The notes beneath the pieces were generated by a model. It had not been told where the DNA came from and ran no database searches. It was given only the letters and a program-made list of their open reading frames with translations. A program made the position numbers and the translations under genes. From Pseudomonadota bacterium (GTDB taxonomy: Bacteria; Pseudomonadota; Gammaproteobacteria; SZUA-229): a stretch of 5,383 nucleotides of DNA. Positions 1 to 4,940 of the stretch are shown one piece after another. How positions within the stretch are numbered: the first letter of the stretch is position 1; each line of letters opens with the position of its first letter. Location: NCBI GenBank assembly GCA_030836935.1, contig JAUPMA010000155.1, positions 1 through 5,383 of the forward strand, given 5' to 3'.

Positions 1-846
1 CCTGCCGTACAACAGGCCGTTAACCGCATTCAAAGCGAACAGCAAACCCTGGATGCCCTGCAATCCGCACGTGATGCCGGATTTAAATCCATTAGCGTTG
101 ATTTGATATACGGTCTGCCGTTGCAAACTGAAAAAAGTTTTGCACAAACACTCGACAGAATTATTGAAATAAATCCGGATAGATTGTCGATATTCAATTA
201 CGCGCATTTACCGGAACGTTTCAAACCGCAACGCCGCATCAACGAAGCGGATTTACCGTCAGCCGCCAGCAAACTCAACATTCTCAAAATGAGCATCGAA
301 CATTTGACAGCAGCTGGCTACGTTTATATCGGCATGGATCATTTTGCCAAACCCGATGATGAACTGGCCATTGCGCAACAAAACGGTAAGCTGTATCGCA
401 ATTTCCAGGGCTACGCCACGCACGCAGATTGCGATCTGATTGGCCTGGGTATTACTTCCATCGGCACCGTCGGCCGCAGCTTTGCACAAAACGTGAAAGA
501 ACTGGAAGACTATTACGCCCGCATTGACAACAACCAGCTTGCCATTTTTCGCGGTGTCGAGATTGACGATGACGACATCATCCGTCGCAATGTCATCATG
601 CAGCTGATTTGTCATTTTCATCTCGACATCAAGGCCTGCGAAGCACGCAACAGAATCAACTTTTCCAGTTATTTTGCCGATGAACTGAAGCAACTTGGAA
701 ACATGGTAACTGACGGACTGGTGACCATGAATGAAAATCAGATACAAGTCACCGGTGCCGGCCGTTTATTGATTCGCAATATCTGCATGGTGTTTGACCG
801 TTATATCAAAAGTCTTGAACAGAAACGTTTTTCAAGGGCGATATAA
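1..846 (+). CDS. hemN: Oxygen-independent coproporphyrinogen III dehydrogenase HemN, 3' part (5' end outside window)
   Basis: The frame is open from base 1 to a TAA at 844-846 and gives 281 residues, about the C-terminal 60% of a protein that is 457 residues in E. coli. HemN is a cytoplasmic radical-SAM enzyme that decarboxylates two propionates of coproporphyrinogen III to make protoporphyrinogen IX without oxygen, in heme synthesis. Seen here: the AVNRIQ segment near residue 6, DLIYGLPLQT near residue 34, FNYAHLP, IGMDHFAKPDDELA, NFQGYATHADCDLIG, and a C-terminus with GRLLIRNICM and FSRAI. All align by memory with E. coli HemN in the same order, so this is true HemN and not the HemW look-alike. 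The radical-SAM CxxxCxxC cluster lies upstream of the window and cannot be checked. A TTG at 103 is internal and not a start. The gene supplies heme, which fits the cytochrome genes downstream, but that proximity may be chance. Confidence 0.96.
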   Translation, partial: PAVQQAVNRIQSEQQTLDALQSARDAGFKSISVDLIYGLPLQTEKSFAQTLDRIIEINPDRLSIFNYAHLPERFKPQRRINEADLPSAASKLNILKMSIEHLTAAGYVYIGMDHFAKPDDELAIAQQNGKLYRNFQGYATHADCDLIGLGITSIGTVGRSFAQNVKELEDYYARIDNNQLAIFRGVEIDDDDIIRRNVIMQLICHFHLDIKACEARNRINFSSYFADELKQLGNMVTDGLVTMNENQIQVTGAGRLLIRNICMVFDRYIKSLEQKRFSRAI

Positions 847-849
847 AGC

Positions 850-899
850 AGCTTAAAGTTTAAAGTCATAAAGGATGCCCTGCCTTGCTACTTTAAGCT
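850..899. repeat. Perfect 10-bp inverted repeat after hemN, possible weak terminator or RNA hairpin
   Basis: AGCTTAAAGT at 850-859 is the exact reverse complement of ACTTTAAGCT at 890-899, with a 30-nt loop. Inside the loop AAGG (871-874) can pair with CCTT (883-886), giving an interrupted extended stem. It starts four bases after the hemN stop and ends 30 bases before the next start codon. The stem is AT-rich and no run of T follows it, so it is not a classic rho-independent terminator. It may be a processing or stabilising hairpin between the two genes, or a chance repeat. Confidence 0.35.
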
Positions 900-929
900 T
901 TCCACTTTCAACTCCACAGGAGTCCTTAC

Positions 930-1394
930 ATGCCATCAAAAAGACTGAAAGCATTTCTTGATGAACACGATATCAAATACCTTTCCATCACGCATTCCAT
1001 GGCATTCACGGCCACTGATATTGCGCACAGCGCGCATATCCGCAGCCGGCACATGGCCAAAACCGTTATTATCAAAATCAACGACAAACTGGCCATGGCC
1101 GTTGTACCAGCCAATTACAAGGTAAATTTGCGCCTGCTTTCCGAGGCCGTGCAGGATGGAAAAGTGGAACTGGCCAGTGAACAGGAATTCACCCGTCACT
1201 TTCCCGATTGCGAGGTAGGCGCCATGCCGCCGTTCGGCAATCTCTACAATATGGATGTTTACGTTGCCGAACAACTGACTGAAAATGAGCAGATTATTTT
1301 TAATGCCGGTTCCCACATGGAACTGATACAAATGGACTATAAGGATTTCGAAAATCTGGTTACGCCTAAATTTGTCATGCTCAATAACGGGTAG
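930..1394 (+). CDS. YbaK/ProX-family aminoacyl-tRNA deacylase (stand-alone editing domain)
   Basis: This 154-residue protein has the YbaK / prolyl-tRNA-synthetase-associated fold. Family members hydrolyse mischarged aminoacyl-tRNA (for example Cys- or Ala-tRNA(Pro)) in trans in the cytoplasm. Seen: HMAKTVIIK at residues 41-49, where Lys44 sits where the family has its key lysine; MAVVPANYKVNL at 56-67; FPDCEVGAMPPFG at 91-103, the glycine-rich substrate loop; VYV at 110-112; and FNAGSHMELIQM at 124-135, the conserved C-terminal signature. Length is normal for a free-standing editing domain. The ATG at 930 has a good Shine-Dalgarno site AGGAG at 918-922, spaced 7 nt. The next small gene starts 4 nt after the stop, so the two are probably co-transcribed. 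Which amino acid and tRNA it edits cannot be told from sequence; this subgroup differs from E. coli YbaK and is often left as 'YbaK/EbsC family'. Confidence 0.9.
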   Translation: MPSKRLKAFLDEHDIKYLSITHSMAFTATDIAHSAHIRSRHMAKTVIIKINDKLAMAVVPANYKVNLRLLSEAVQDGKVELASEQEFTRHFPDCEVGAMPPFGNLYNMDVYVAEQLTENEQIIFNAGSHMELIQMDYKDFENLVTPKFVMLNNG

Positions 1395-1398
1395 ATTC

Positions 1399-1590
1399 AT
1401 GAATAAAAAACGCCAAAACGACACCAGTCAGACAACACCACGCCAGCAACGCTGCTACAGCGTGAATGGTTTGTGGTATTTCGAACTGCGCGGTGGCGGC
1501 CAGCATGGGCCGTATGATTCAAAGCAGGAAATGGAGAATGCCCTCAATGAATTCATCGCCCTGCATGAAGAAATAAAAACCCGCGAATAA
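1399..1590 (+). CDS. Small WYF/GP-motif protein, copy A (DUF6316-like)
   Basis: A 63-residue protein of unknown function, the first of three paralogs. I chose ATG 1399 over an earlier in-frame start at 1372, which lies inside the preceding gene. With 1399 the conserved residues fall at identical positions in all three copies (R5, R15, R18, N23, G24, W26, Y27, F28, R31, G33, Q35, G37, P38, K42, E46, L49). No strong Shine-Dalgarno is visible, and the gene starts 4 nt after the deacylase stop, so translational coupling is likely. The N-terminal 14 residues are polar and lack the GEN..IPFR block of the other copies. There is no signal peptide or membrane segment, so it is probably cytoplasmic. 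The core resembles the family I remember as DUF6316; that name is from memory. Core residues 31-46 match copy C better than copy B. Confidence 0.78.
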   Translation: MNKKRQNDTSQTTPRQQRCYSVNGLWYFELRGGGQHGPYDSKQEMENALNEFIALHEEIKTRE

Positions 1591-1738
1591 CATCCATGCC
1601 GTGTCGGATACCCTTTGCGACCGATTCACGCGCATCGGATATCTACCGCTTATCTGTTAGTTTTCATCCGGCACTACAATTCTGCATTGATGAATTATGC
1701 TCGACGTACCCGTAACCAAATGAACAAAAAGGCACGCT
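1591..1738 (+). promoter_or_regulatory. 148-bp intergenic gap with a weak promoter candidate for copy B
   Basis: No gene is visible here. A TACAAT at 1675-1680 matches the sigma-70 -10 box at five of six positions, but the best upstream -35 candidate, CTGTTA at 1654-1659 with 15-nt spacing, is poor. A short dyad CCGAT (1621-1625) / ATCGG (1634-1638) and a direct repeat TCGGATA (1604-1610 and 1635-1641) lie upstream. The gap is the largest in the window, so a separate promoter for the second small gene is plausible but not shown. Confidence 0.25.
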
Positions 1739-1936
1739 ATGGAACTTCCCCGCAACGGTGAAAATCGCAATATTCCGTTTCGCTCCAACCGGTATTTCTG
1801 CATCAATGGCGCCTGGTATTTCACCACACGTGAAGGCCCGCAACTTGGCCCTTTCATCGACAAGCGCGAAGCAGAAGCCGAGCTGATGCTGTTTGTTCGT
1901 GAAAAAACACTGCAAAACAGCAACATCAGTGCCTGA
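1739..1936 (+). CDS. Small WYF/GP-motif protein, copy B (DUF6316-like)
   Basis: A 65-residue protein, the second paralog. It has an N-terminal block R-N-GEN with IPFR at 12-15, then RYFC at 18-21, NG-A-WYF at 23-28, TREG at 30-33, Q35, GPF at 37-39, and a helical tail rich in Glu (EAEAELMLF, 44-52). Gapless comparison with copy C gives 35 identical residues in the first 55. AAAAGG at 1727-1732 is a ribosome site spaced 6 nt from the ATG. Another ATG at 1720 is in a different frame and is ignored. There is no signal peptide, membrane segment or catalytic signature; role unknown. The alternating Trp/Tyr/Phe and GPF pattern suggests a small beta-rich binding module followed by a helix. It is followed after 31 bp by copy C, so B and C probably form one transcript. 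Confidence 0.82.
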   Translation: MELPRNGENRNIPFRSNRYFCINGAWYFTTREGPQLGPFIDKREAEAELMLFVREKTLQNSNISA

Positions 1937-1967
1937 ATAAAAATTTGGACAAGCACGGGAGTTTTTC

Positions 1968-2168
1968 ATGGAATCCAGCCGCCGGGGAGAAAACAAAACC
2001 ATCCCGTTCCGGACTACCCGTTATTTTTGCAGCAATGGCGAATGGTATTTCATGACTCGCGGCGGCGGACAGCGCGGCCCTTTCGCCAGCAAGCAGGACA
2101 TGGAAGCCGAGTTAATGCTGTATTTGCGCGAGGAAAACCAGAGTGACGGCTTCATCCGCGACAAATAA
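1968..2168 (+). CDS. Small WYF/GP-motif protein, copy C (DUF6316-like)
   Basis: A 66-residue protein, the third paralog, with GEN at 7-9, IPFR at 12-15, RYFC at 18-21, NG-E-WYF at 23-28, TRGGGQ at 30-35, GPF at 37-39 and a Glu-rich helix EAELMLYLREE at 46-56. The ATG has a strong Shine-Dalgarno GGGAG at 1957-1961, spaced 6 nt. It shares its N-terminal half and helix with copy B, but its central RGGGQ-x-GP-xx-SKQ-x-ME segment matches copy A instead. It therefore looks like the parental type of both neighbours, or the product of recombination between them. Function unknown; probably cytoplasmic. The cytochrome operon begins 128 bp later, with no sign that the two groups are linked in function. 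Confidence 0.83.
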   Translation: MESSRRGENKTIPFRTTRYFCSNGEWYFMTRGGGQRGPFASKQDMEAELMLYLREENQSDGFIRDK

Positions 2169-2296
2169 ACTGCGCGCCAGCAATAGATTCTTGACTTAAT
2201 ATTATTGGAGTTAAGCCCGCTTTAAGTTAGTCATAAGGGCAATTTAAGCTGCCGGTTATAACCTTCGCTGCAACATCACCAGCCAAGGGTATTACC
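2169..2296 (+). promoter_or_regulatory. Upstream region of the cytochrome operon with palindromic elements
   Basis: No gene is seen in these 128 bp. A perfect 10-bp palindrome GGTTATAACC lies at 2254-2263 and contains TATAAC (2257-2262), five of six matches to a -10 box, though no good -35 sits at the right distance. A TTGACT at 2191-2196 resembles a -35 box but lacks a matching -10. CTTAA (2195-2199) / TTAAG (2211-2215) forms a small dyad, and TTTAAG recurs at 2221 and 2243. No FNR-type TTGAT-N4-ATCAA site was found. The ribosome site AAGGG at 2285-2289 is spaced 7 nt from the first cytochrome ATG. A promoter must probably lie here, but its position is uncertain. Confidence 0.3.
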
Positions 2297-2707
2297 ATGA
2301 AATTTCCCGCCATCTGCATTCTGCTGGCCGCTGCCATTCCCGGCATTGCGCTGGCAGAAACACCACAACAAATATTGCAATCACATGTGGCCGAAGCAGC
2401 CCGGCAAACACCCGGGTTCAGTCCTTCGGCACAACGCGGCCAGGAATTTTTTGGCAAAAAATTCGGCGCCTCCGAAAAAATGCCGGCCTGCTCGACTTGC
2501 CACACGGATAATCCGGCCCAGGCGGGCCGCCACATTATTACCAAAAAGAACATCAAGCCGCTGGCGCCGGCAGCCAATGCCGAGCGTTTCACCGACGTTG
2601 CCAAGGTTGAAAAATGGTTTCGCCGCAACTGCAAGGAAGTTGTCGACCGCGAATGCAGCGCGGCGGAAAAAGCTGACTTTATCCAGTATCTGATCGAGGT
2701 GCGCTGA
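2297..2707 (+). CDS. shp: SHP-like monoheme cytochrome c (DUF1924 type), periplasmic
   Basis: A 136-residue exported protein. Residues 1-20 are a signal peptide with a cut expected after IALA. One heme c site CSTCH is at 65-69, with His69 the proximal ligand. Downstream the WFRRNC block (107-112) gives Asn111, which matches in position the Asn that is the sixth heme ligand in Rhodobacter sphaeroides heme protein (SHP). Cys112 and Cys120 are the only other cysteines in the mature part and could form the disulfide known in SHP. Known for that family: the Asn swings away on reduction so the heme binds O2 or NO, and an NO dioxygenase activity has been proposed. Other conserved stretches are TKKNIKPLAP (82-91) and RFTD (97-100). 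The gene is followed after 1 nt by the diheme cytochrome gene, the classic partner. The family assignment is strong; the activity in this organism is inference. Confidence 0.9.
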   Translation: MKFPAICILLAAAIPGIALAETPQQILQSHVAEAARQTPGFSPSAQRGQEFFGKKFGASEKMPACSTCHTDNPAQAGRHIITKKNIKPLAPAANAERFTDVAKVEKWFRRNCKEVVDRECSAAEKADFIQYLIEVR

Positions 2708-2708
2708 A

Positions 2709-3188
2709 ATGAAAATACCTGCCCTGTTTCTGTGGCTGACCAGCCTGACACTGCCCGGACTGGCTCTGGCCGATAATCTGCCGACACCCGCCGGTGCACC
2801 GCCCGCCTTCAGAACTGAATGCGGCAGCTGCCACCTGGCCTTTCCGCCAGGCCTGCTGATGGCCGCCGACTGGCGGCGCGTCATGGCCGGGCTGGAAGAT
2901 CACTATGGTGACAATGCCAGTCTGGATGCCAAAACCCGCCAGGAAATCGAGGCTTTCCTTGTGCGCCATGCCGGCCCGGATAAAAAAACCGCCGAGGCCG
3001 GCAATCCACCGCGCATTACCGCAACCGTCTGGTTCCGGCGCGAACACCACGAAGTGCCGGCCGGTATCTGGCGCGACCCGCAACTGGGAAGCGCCGCCAA
3101 TTGCGCCGGCTGCCACCAGCGCGCCGCAGAAGGCCGCTACAGCGAACGCGAAATCGTGATGCCCGGAGGCAAAAAATGGGAGGACTGA
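2709..3188 (+). CDS. DHC-type diheme cytochrome c, periplasmic electron carrier
   Basis: A 159-residue exported protein with a signal peptide (residues 1-21, cut after LALA) and two heme c sites, CGSCH at 38-42 and CAGCH at 132-136. Candidate distal His ligands are His65 in the DHYG motif and His113 or His114 in REHHEV, where this family conserves a histidine. WRRVMAGL after the first heme and the NCAGCH block followed by A-x-x-G-x-Y near the C-terminus are typical of the 'dihaem cytochrome c' family. DHC proteins are known to reduce SHP, so it probably carries electrons between the membrane cytochrome b and the monoheme protein upstream. Its start lies 1 nt after the SHP stop, with GAGG at 2696-2699 inside the SHP gene as ribosome site, and its end overlaps the next gene by 13 nt. 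Both arrangements point to one transcript and coupled translation. Confidence 0.92.
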   Translation: MKIPALFLWLTSLTLPGLALADNLPTPAGAPPAFRTECGSCHLAFPPGLLMAADWRRVMAGLEDHYGDNASLDAKTRQEIEAFLVRHAGPDKKTAEAGNPPRITATVWFRREHHEVPAGIWRDPQLGSAANCAGCHQRAAEGRYSEREIVMPGGKKWED

Positions 3189-3790
3189 AACCGGTCAGGG
3201 TATGGGATCTGCCGGTTCGCCTCGGCCACTGGCTGCTGGCAGGCGGTTTTATTCTGGCCTGGCTCACCGGCGACAGTGAAGAATGGCGACTCATACATGT
3301 GTACGCCGGCAGCGCAGCCATGGCGGTGGCGCTGTTTCGTGTAGGCTGGGGTTTTATCGGCAGCCATCACGCCCGCTTCTCGTCCTTTGTGCGTGGCCCG
3401 GCTGCAGCCCTGGCGTATCTGAAAAGCCTGGGCAGCCTGTCACCACGCCATTACACCGGCCACAATCCGGCTGGCGGACTGGCCATACTGGGCCTGCTGG
3501 CGCTGGCGATTGCCACTGGCGCCAGCGGCTGGCTGGCCTATCAGGAACTGTACGGCGACTGGGTTGCCTCCCTGCACGAAAGCCTTTCCCACCTGCTGCT
3601 GGCCCTGATTGCGCTGCATCTGGCTGGCGTCGCCGCCGGCAGCCTTGCCCACGGTGAAAACCTGGTCCGCGCCATGATCACTGGCCGCAAACAGGGCGCA
3701 ACAGCCGATGACATCCGCCACTCCCGCCCTCTCGCAGCGGTTGTTCTCCTGGTCTGGGTTGTTGCGGCTTCCTGGTGGCTGGCGCAATAA
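3176..3790 (+). CDS. Cytochrome b561-like membrane protein of the SHP/DHC operon
   Basis: A 204-residue inner-membrane di-heme cytochrome b of the bacterial b561 / Ni-hydrogenase cytochrome b type. The start is ATG 3176, inside the end of the diheme gene, with an excellent Shine-Dalgarno GGAGG at 3165-3169 spaced 6 nt; the upstream in-frame extension to 3101 is overlap only. Seen: VWDLPVRLGHW (9-19) with His18, IHVYAG (40-45) with His41, FRVGWGFIG (54-62), HNPAG (96-100), and the fourth-helix region with His134, His139 and His148. The likely b-heme ligands are His18, His41, His134 and His148. Membrane segments run roughly at 18-32, 41-61, 102-121, 138-157, and a fifth at 186-202 before the C-terminus. 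It probably oxidises quinol and passes electrons to the diheme cytochrome. Family assignment is firm; the electron donor and direction are inferred. Confidence 0.9.
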   Translation: MGGLKPVRVWDLPVRLGHWLLAGGFILAWLTGDSEEWRLIHVYAGSAAMAVALFRVGWGFIGSHHARFSSFVRGPAAALAYLKSLGSLSPRHYTGHNPAGGLAILGLLALAIATGASGWLAYQELYGDWVASLHESLSHLLLALIALHLAGVAAGSLAHGENLVRAMITGRKQGATADDIRHSRPLAAVVLLVWVVAASWWLAQ

Positions 3791-3854
3791 TCGACCAGCC
3801 TTGTCAACCTGGTGCAGGTGCCTGCGTTAATTCCCTCAAGAGTTGATCAACAAT
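3791..3854 (+). promoter_or_regulatory. Short gap before the sigma gene with two small dyads
   Basis: This 64-bp gap holds GTTGATCAAC at 3842-3851, a perfect 10-bp palindrome placed just before the sigma-factor ATG, and GCAGG-TG-CCTGC at 3814-3825. TTGTCA at 3801-3806 matches a -35 box at five of six positions, with GTTAAT at 3826-3831 as a poor -10 at 19-nt spacing. No terminator for the cytochrome operon is visible. I see no typical ECF GGAAC / GTCT promoter pair. The dyads may be operators but are short enough to arise by chance. Confidence 0.25.
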
Positions 3855-4397
3855 ATGGCACAACCACAGCACGCATCGCTCAACCGTTTTCTGGCCAGTG
3901 TCGAACGCCGTGCGTACCGCATGGCGCACATCGCCACCGGCAATGCCGATGATGCGCTCGACATCGTGCAGGACAGCATGATGACGCTGGTGCGCAAATA
4001 TGCCGACAAATCCGAAACCGAATGGGGAGCGTTGTTTCATACCATTCTGCAAAACCGGATACGTGACTGGTACCGGCGCAGTTCGGTCAGCAACCGCCTG
4101 CGCAGCTGGCTGCACCAGGATGACGATGACGACGCTGACCCGCTGGATGAGTTGCCGGATCAACAGATGAAAAATCCGGAGCAGAGATTGCAACTGGATG
4201 ATGCAACCGGGGCATTGAATACCGCTCTGCATGCACTGCCGTTACGCCAGCAGCAAGTTTTTTTATTGCGTAACTGGGAAGGTCTGGACGTAGCGCAAAC
4301 AGCGCAGGCAATGGGATGCAGTGAAGGCAGTGTTAAAACCCATTATTCGCGTGCCGTGCACTCATTGCGCGCCACACTGGAGGATCACTGGTCATGA
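3855..4397 (+). CDS. ECF (group 4) RNA polymerase sigma factor
   Basis: A 180-residue sigma-70 family protein with only regions 2 and 4. Region 2 is at about residues 12-75, including ADDALDIVQDSMMTLVRKY (31-49), the core-binding and -10 region, and IRDWYRRSS (69-77), typical of region 2.4. A very acidic linker with five Asp in a row (89-93) follows. Region 4 is at about 120-176, with LPLRQQQVFLLRNWEGL and the helix-turn-helix AQTAQAMGCSEGSVKTHYSRA that reads the -35 box. I prefer ATG 3855; an in-frame TTG at 3843 would leave no room for a ribosome site, since AGAG is at 3839-3842. That AGAG is 12 nt from the ATG, so translation initiation may be weak. The stop overlaps the next start (ATGA, 4394-4397), as sigma and anti-sigma pairs often do. 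The promoters it controls are unknown, but autoregulation is common in such modules. Confidence 0.93.
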   Translation: MAQPQHASLNRFLASVERRAYRMAHIATGNADDALDIVQDSMMTLVRKYADKSETEWGALFHTILQNRIRDWYRRSSVSNRLRSWLHQDDDDDADPLDELPDQQMKNPEQRLQLDDATGALNTALHALPLRQQQVFLLRNWEGLDVAQTAQAMGCSEGSVKTHYSRAVHSLRATLEDHWS

Positions 4398-4729
4398 ACG
4401 AAGAACAGTTTTTACATAAAGTTCGCGCTGAACTGGATGCGTCCGAACAATCGCTGGATGCAGCCACTTTATCGCGTTTGAATCAGGCACGGCAAAAAGC
4501 ACTGGCGCAGGACAAAAAACCGGCGTGGATAATCTGGCTGCCGGCAGCTGCAACCGCCAGCATTGTGGCCGCACTCATTGGCGGTAATTTATTGATACAA
4601 AAACCGGATATTGAAAATCACAGCCAGTCCGTTGCTTTCGAAGATATTGAATTACTGACATCGGAAGCCGATTTCGAATTATTGCAGAACATGGACATGC
4701 TGGAAGTGATGGCCGACGATGCAAGCTAG
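4394..4729 (+). CDS. Single-pass membrane protein, probable anti-sigma factor (DUF3619-like)
   Basis: A 111-residue protein with a cytoplasmic N-terminal part (1-43), one membrane segment at about 44-68 (WIIWLPAAATASIVAALIGG core), and an acidic outer tail (69-111, twelve Asp/Glu against one Lys). The N-terminal helix contains KVRAELDASEQSLDAATLSRL (in part, residues 9-29), which resembles the family I remember as DUF3619, commonly found beside ECF sigma genes. There is no cysteine, so it is not a zinc-type (HxxxCxxC) anti-sigma factor. ATGA overlap with the sigma gene and ribosome site GGAGGA at 4379-4384 show tight coupling. The topology and position suggest that the inner part holds the sigma factor and the outer tail receives an envelope signal. 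That function is inferred from context; no binding motif proves it. Confidence 0.72.
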   Translation: MNEEQFLHKVRAELDASEQSLDAATLSRLNQARQKALAQDKKPAWIIWLPAAATASIVAALIGGNLLIQKPDIENHSQSVAFEDIELLTSEADFELLQNMDMLEVMADDAS

Positions 4730-4940
4730 GCGGATTTTATTTGCTGCATTACTGGCTTCAATGCCAGTGATTGCCAATGATCAACCCGATACCGAGTTGC
4801 TCGAATTTCTTGGCGGCTATGAAATTGAAGTCGATGGCGAATGGGTAAATCCGTTATCGCTTGATCTTGATATGGAAGACACCAGGGCCGAAGTTGCCCA
4901 GGAAACCACACAGATACAACGAGGTGATTCTCATGAATAA
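4719..4940 (+). CDS. Small acidic exported protein of the sigma module
   Basis: A 73-residue protein whose first 19 residues (Arg4, Arg5, hydrophobic core, cut after VIA) form a signal peptide. The mature part of about 54 residues has 16 Asp/Glu and only two Arg. The recognisable centre is LLEFLGGYEIEVDGEWVNPLS (residues 27-47, quoted with small variation possible at the ends), a pattern I have seen in short uncharacterised proteins next to ECF sigma and DUF3106 genes. There is no cysteine, so neither lipoprotein nor disulfide. Its start overlaps the previous gene by 11 nt, with GGAAG at 4702-4706 about 12 nt upstream; its end overlaps the next gene by 8 nt. It is therefore an integral part of the operon. 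Periplasmic location is likely; role unknown, possibly a partner or signal carrier for the membrane protein or the basic repeat protein. Confidence 0.75.
   Translation: MQARRILFAALLASMPVIANDQPDTELLEFLGGYEIEVDGEWVNPLSLDLDMEDTRAEVAQETTQIQRGDSHE

Noticed and set aside
259..747. 162-codon open frame on the - strand inside hemN
   Set aside because: It lies wholly antisense to a clearly recognised HemN sequence, has no recognisable domain, and is a codon-bias shadow.
936..1424. 162-codon open frame on the - strand over the deacylase gene
   Set aside because: Antisense to a well-conserved YbaK-type protein; no plausible product of its own.
1591..1738. Remnant of a further WYF/GP paralog in the gap between copies A and B
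   Set aside because: I read the gap in the forward frames and saw no NG-x-WYF or GPF remnant.
1664..2002. Two overlapping - strand open frames across copy B and the gap before it
   Set aside because: Their translation is antisense to the conserved WYF/GP gene, and the supposed starts lack ribosome sites.
2191..2219. TTGACT as the -35 box of a sigma-70 promoter for the cytochrome operon
   Set aside because: At 16-18 nt spacing the sequence is GC-rich (AAGCCC or similar) with no -10 match.
2381..2884. 167-codon open frame on the - strand across the SHP and diheme genes
   Set aside because: Both genes on the + strand carry signal peptides and heme motifs; the antisense frame spans both and shows only Arg/Gly/Ala-rich shadow composition.
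3101..3175. Upstream extension of the cytochrome b frame
   Set aside because: It is Arg-rich, overlaps the second heme region of the diheme gene, and the ATG at 3176 has a near-perfect ribosome site, so the extension is not translated.
3843..3850. TTGATCAA as an FNR/ANR binding site
   Set aside because: The FNR dyad needs TTGAT and ATCAA separated by four bases; here the half-sites are fused with no spacer.
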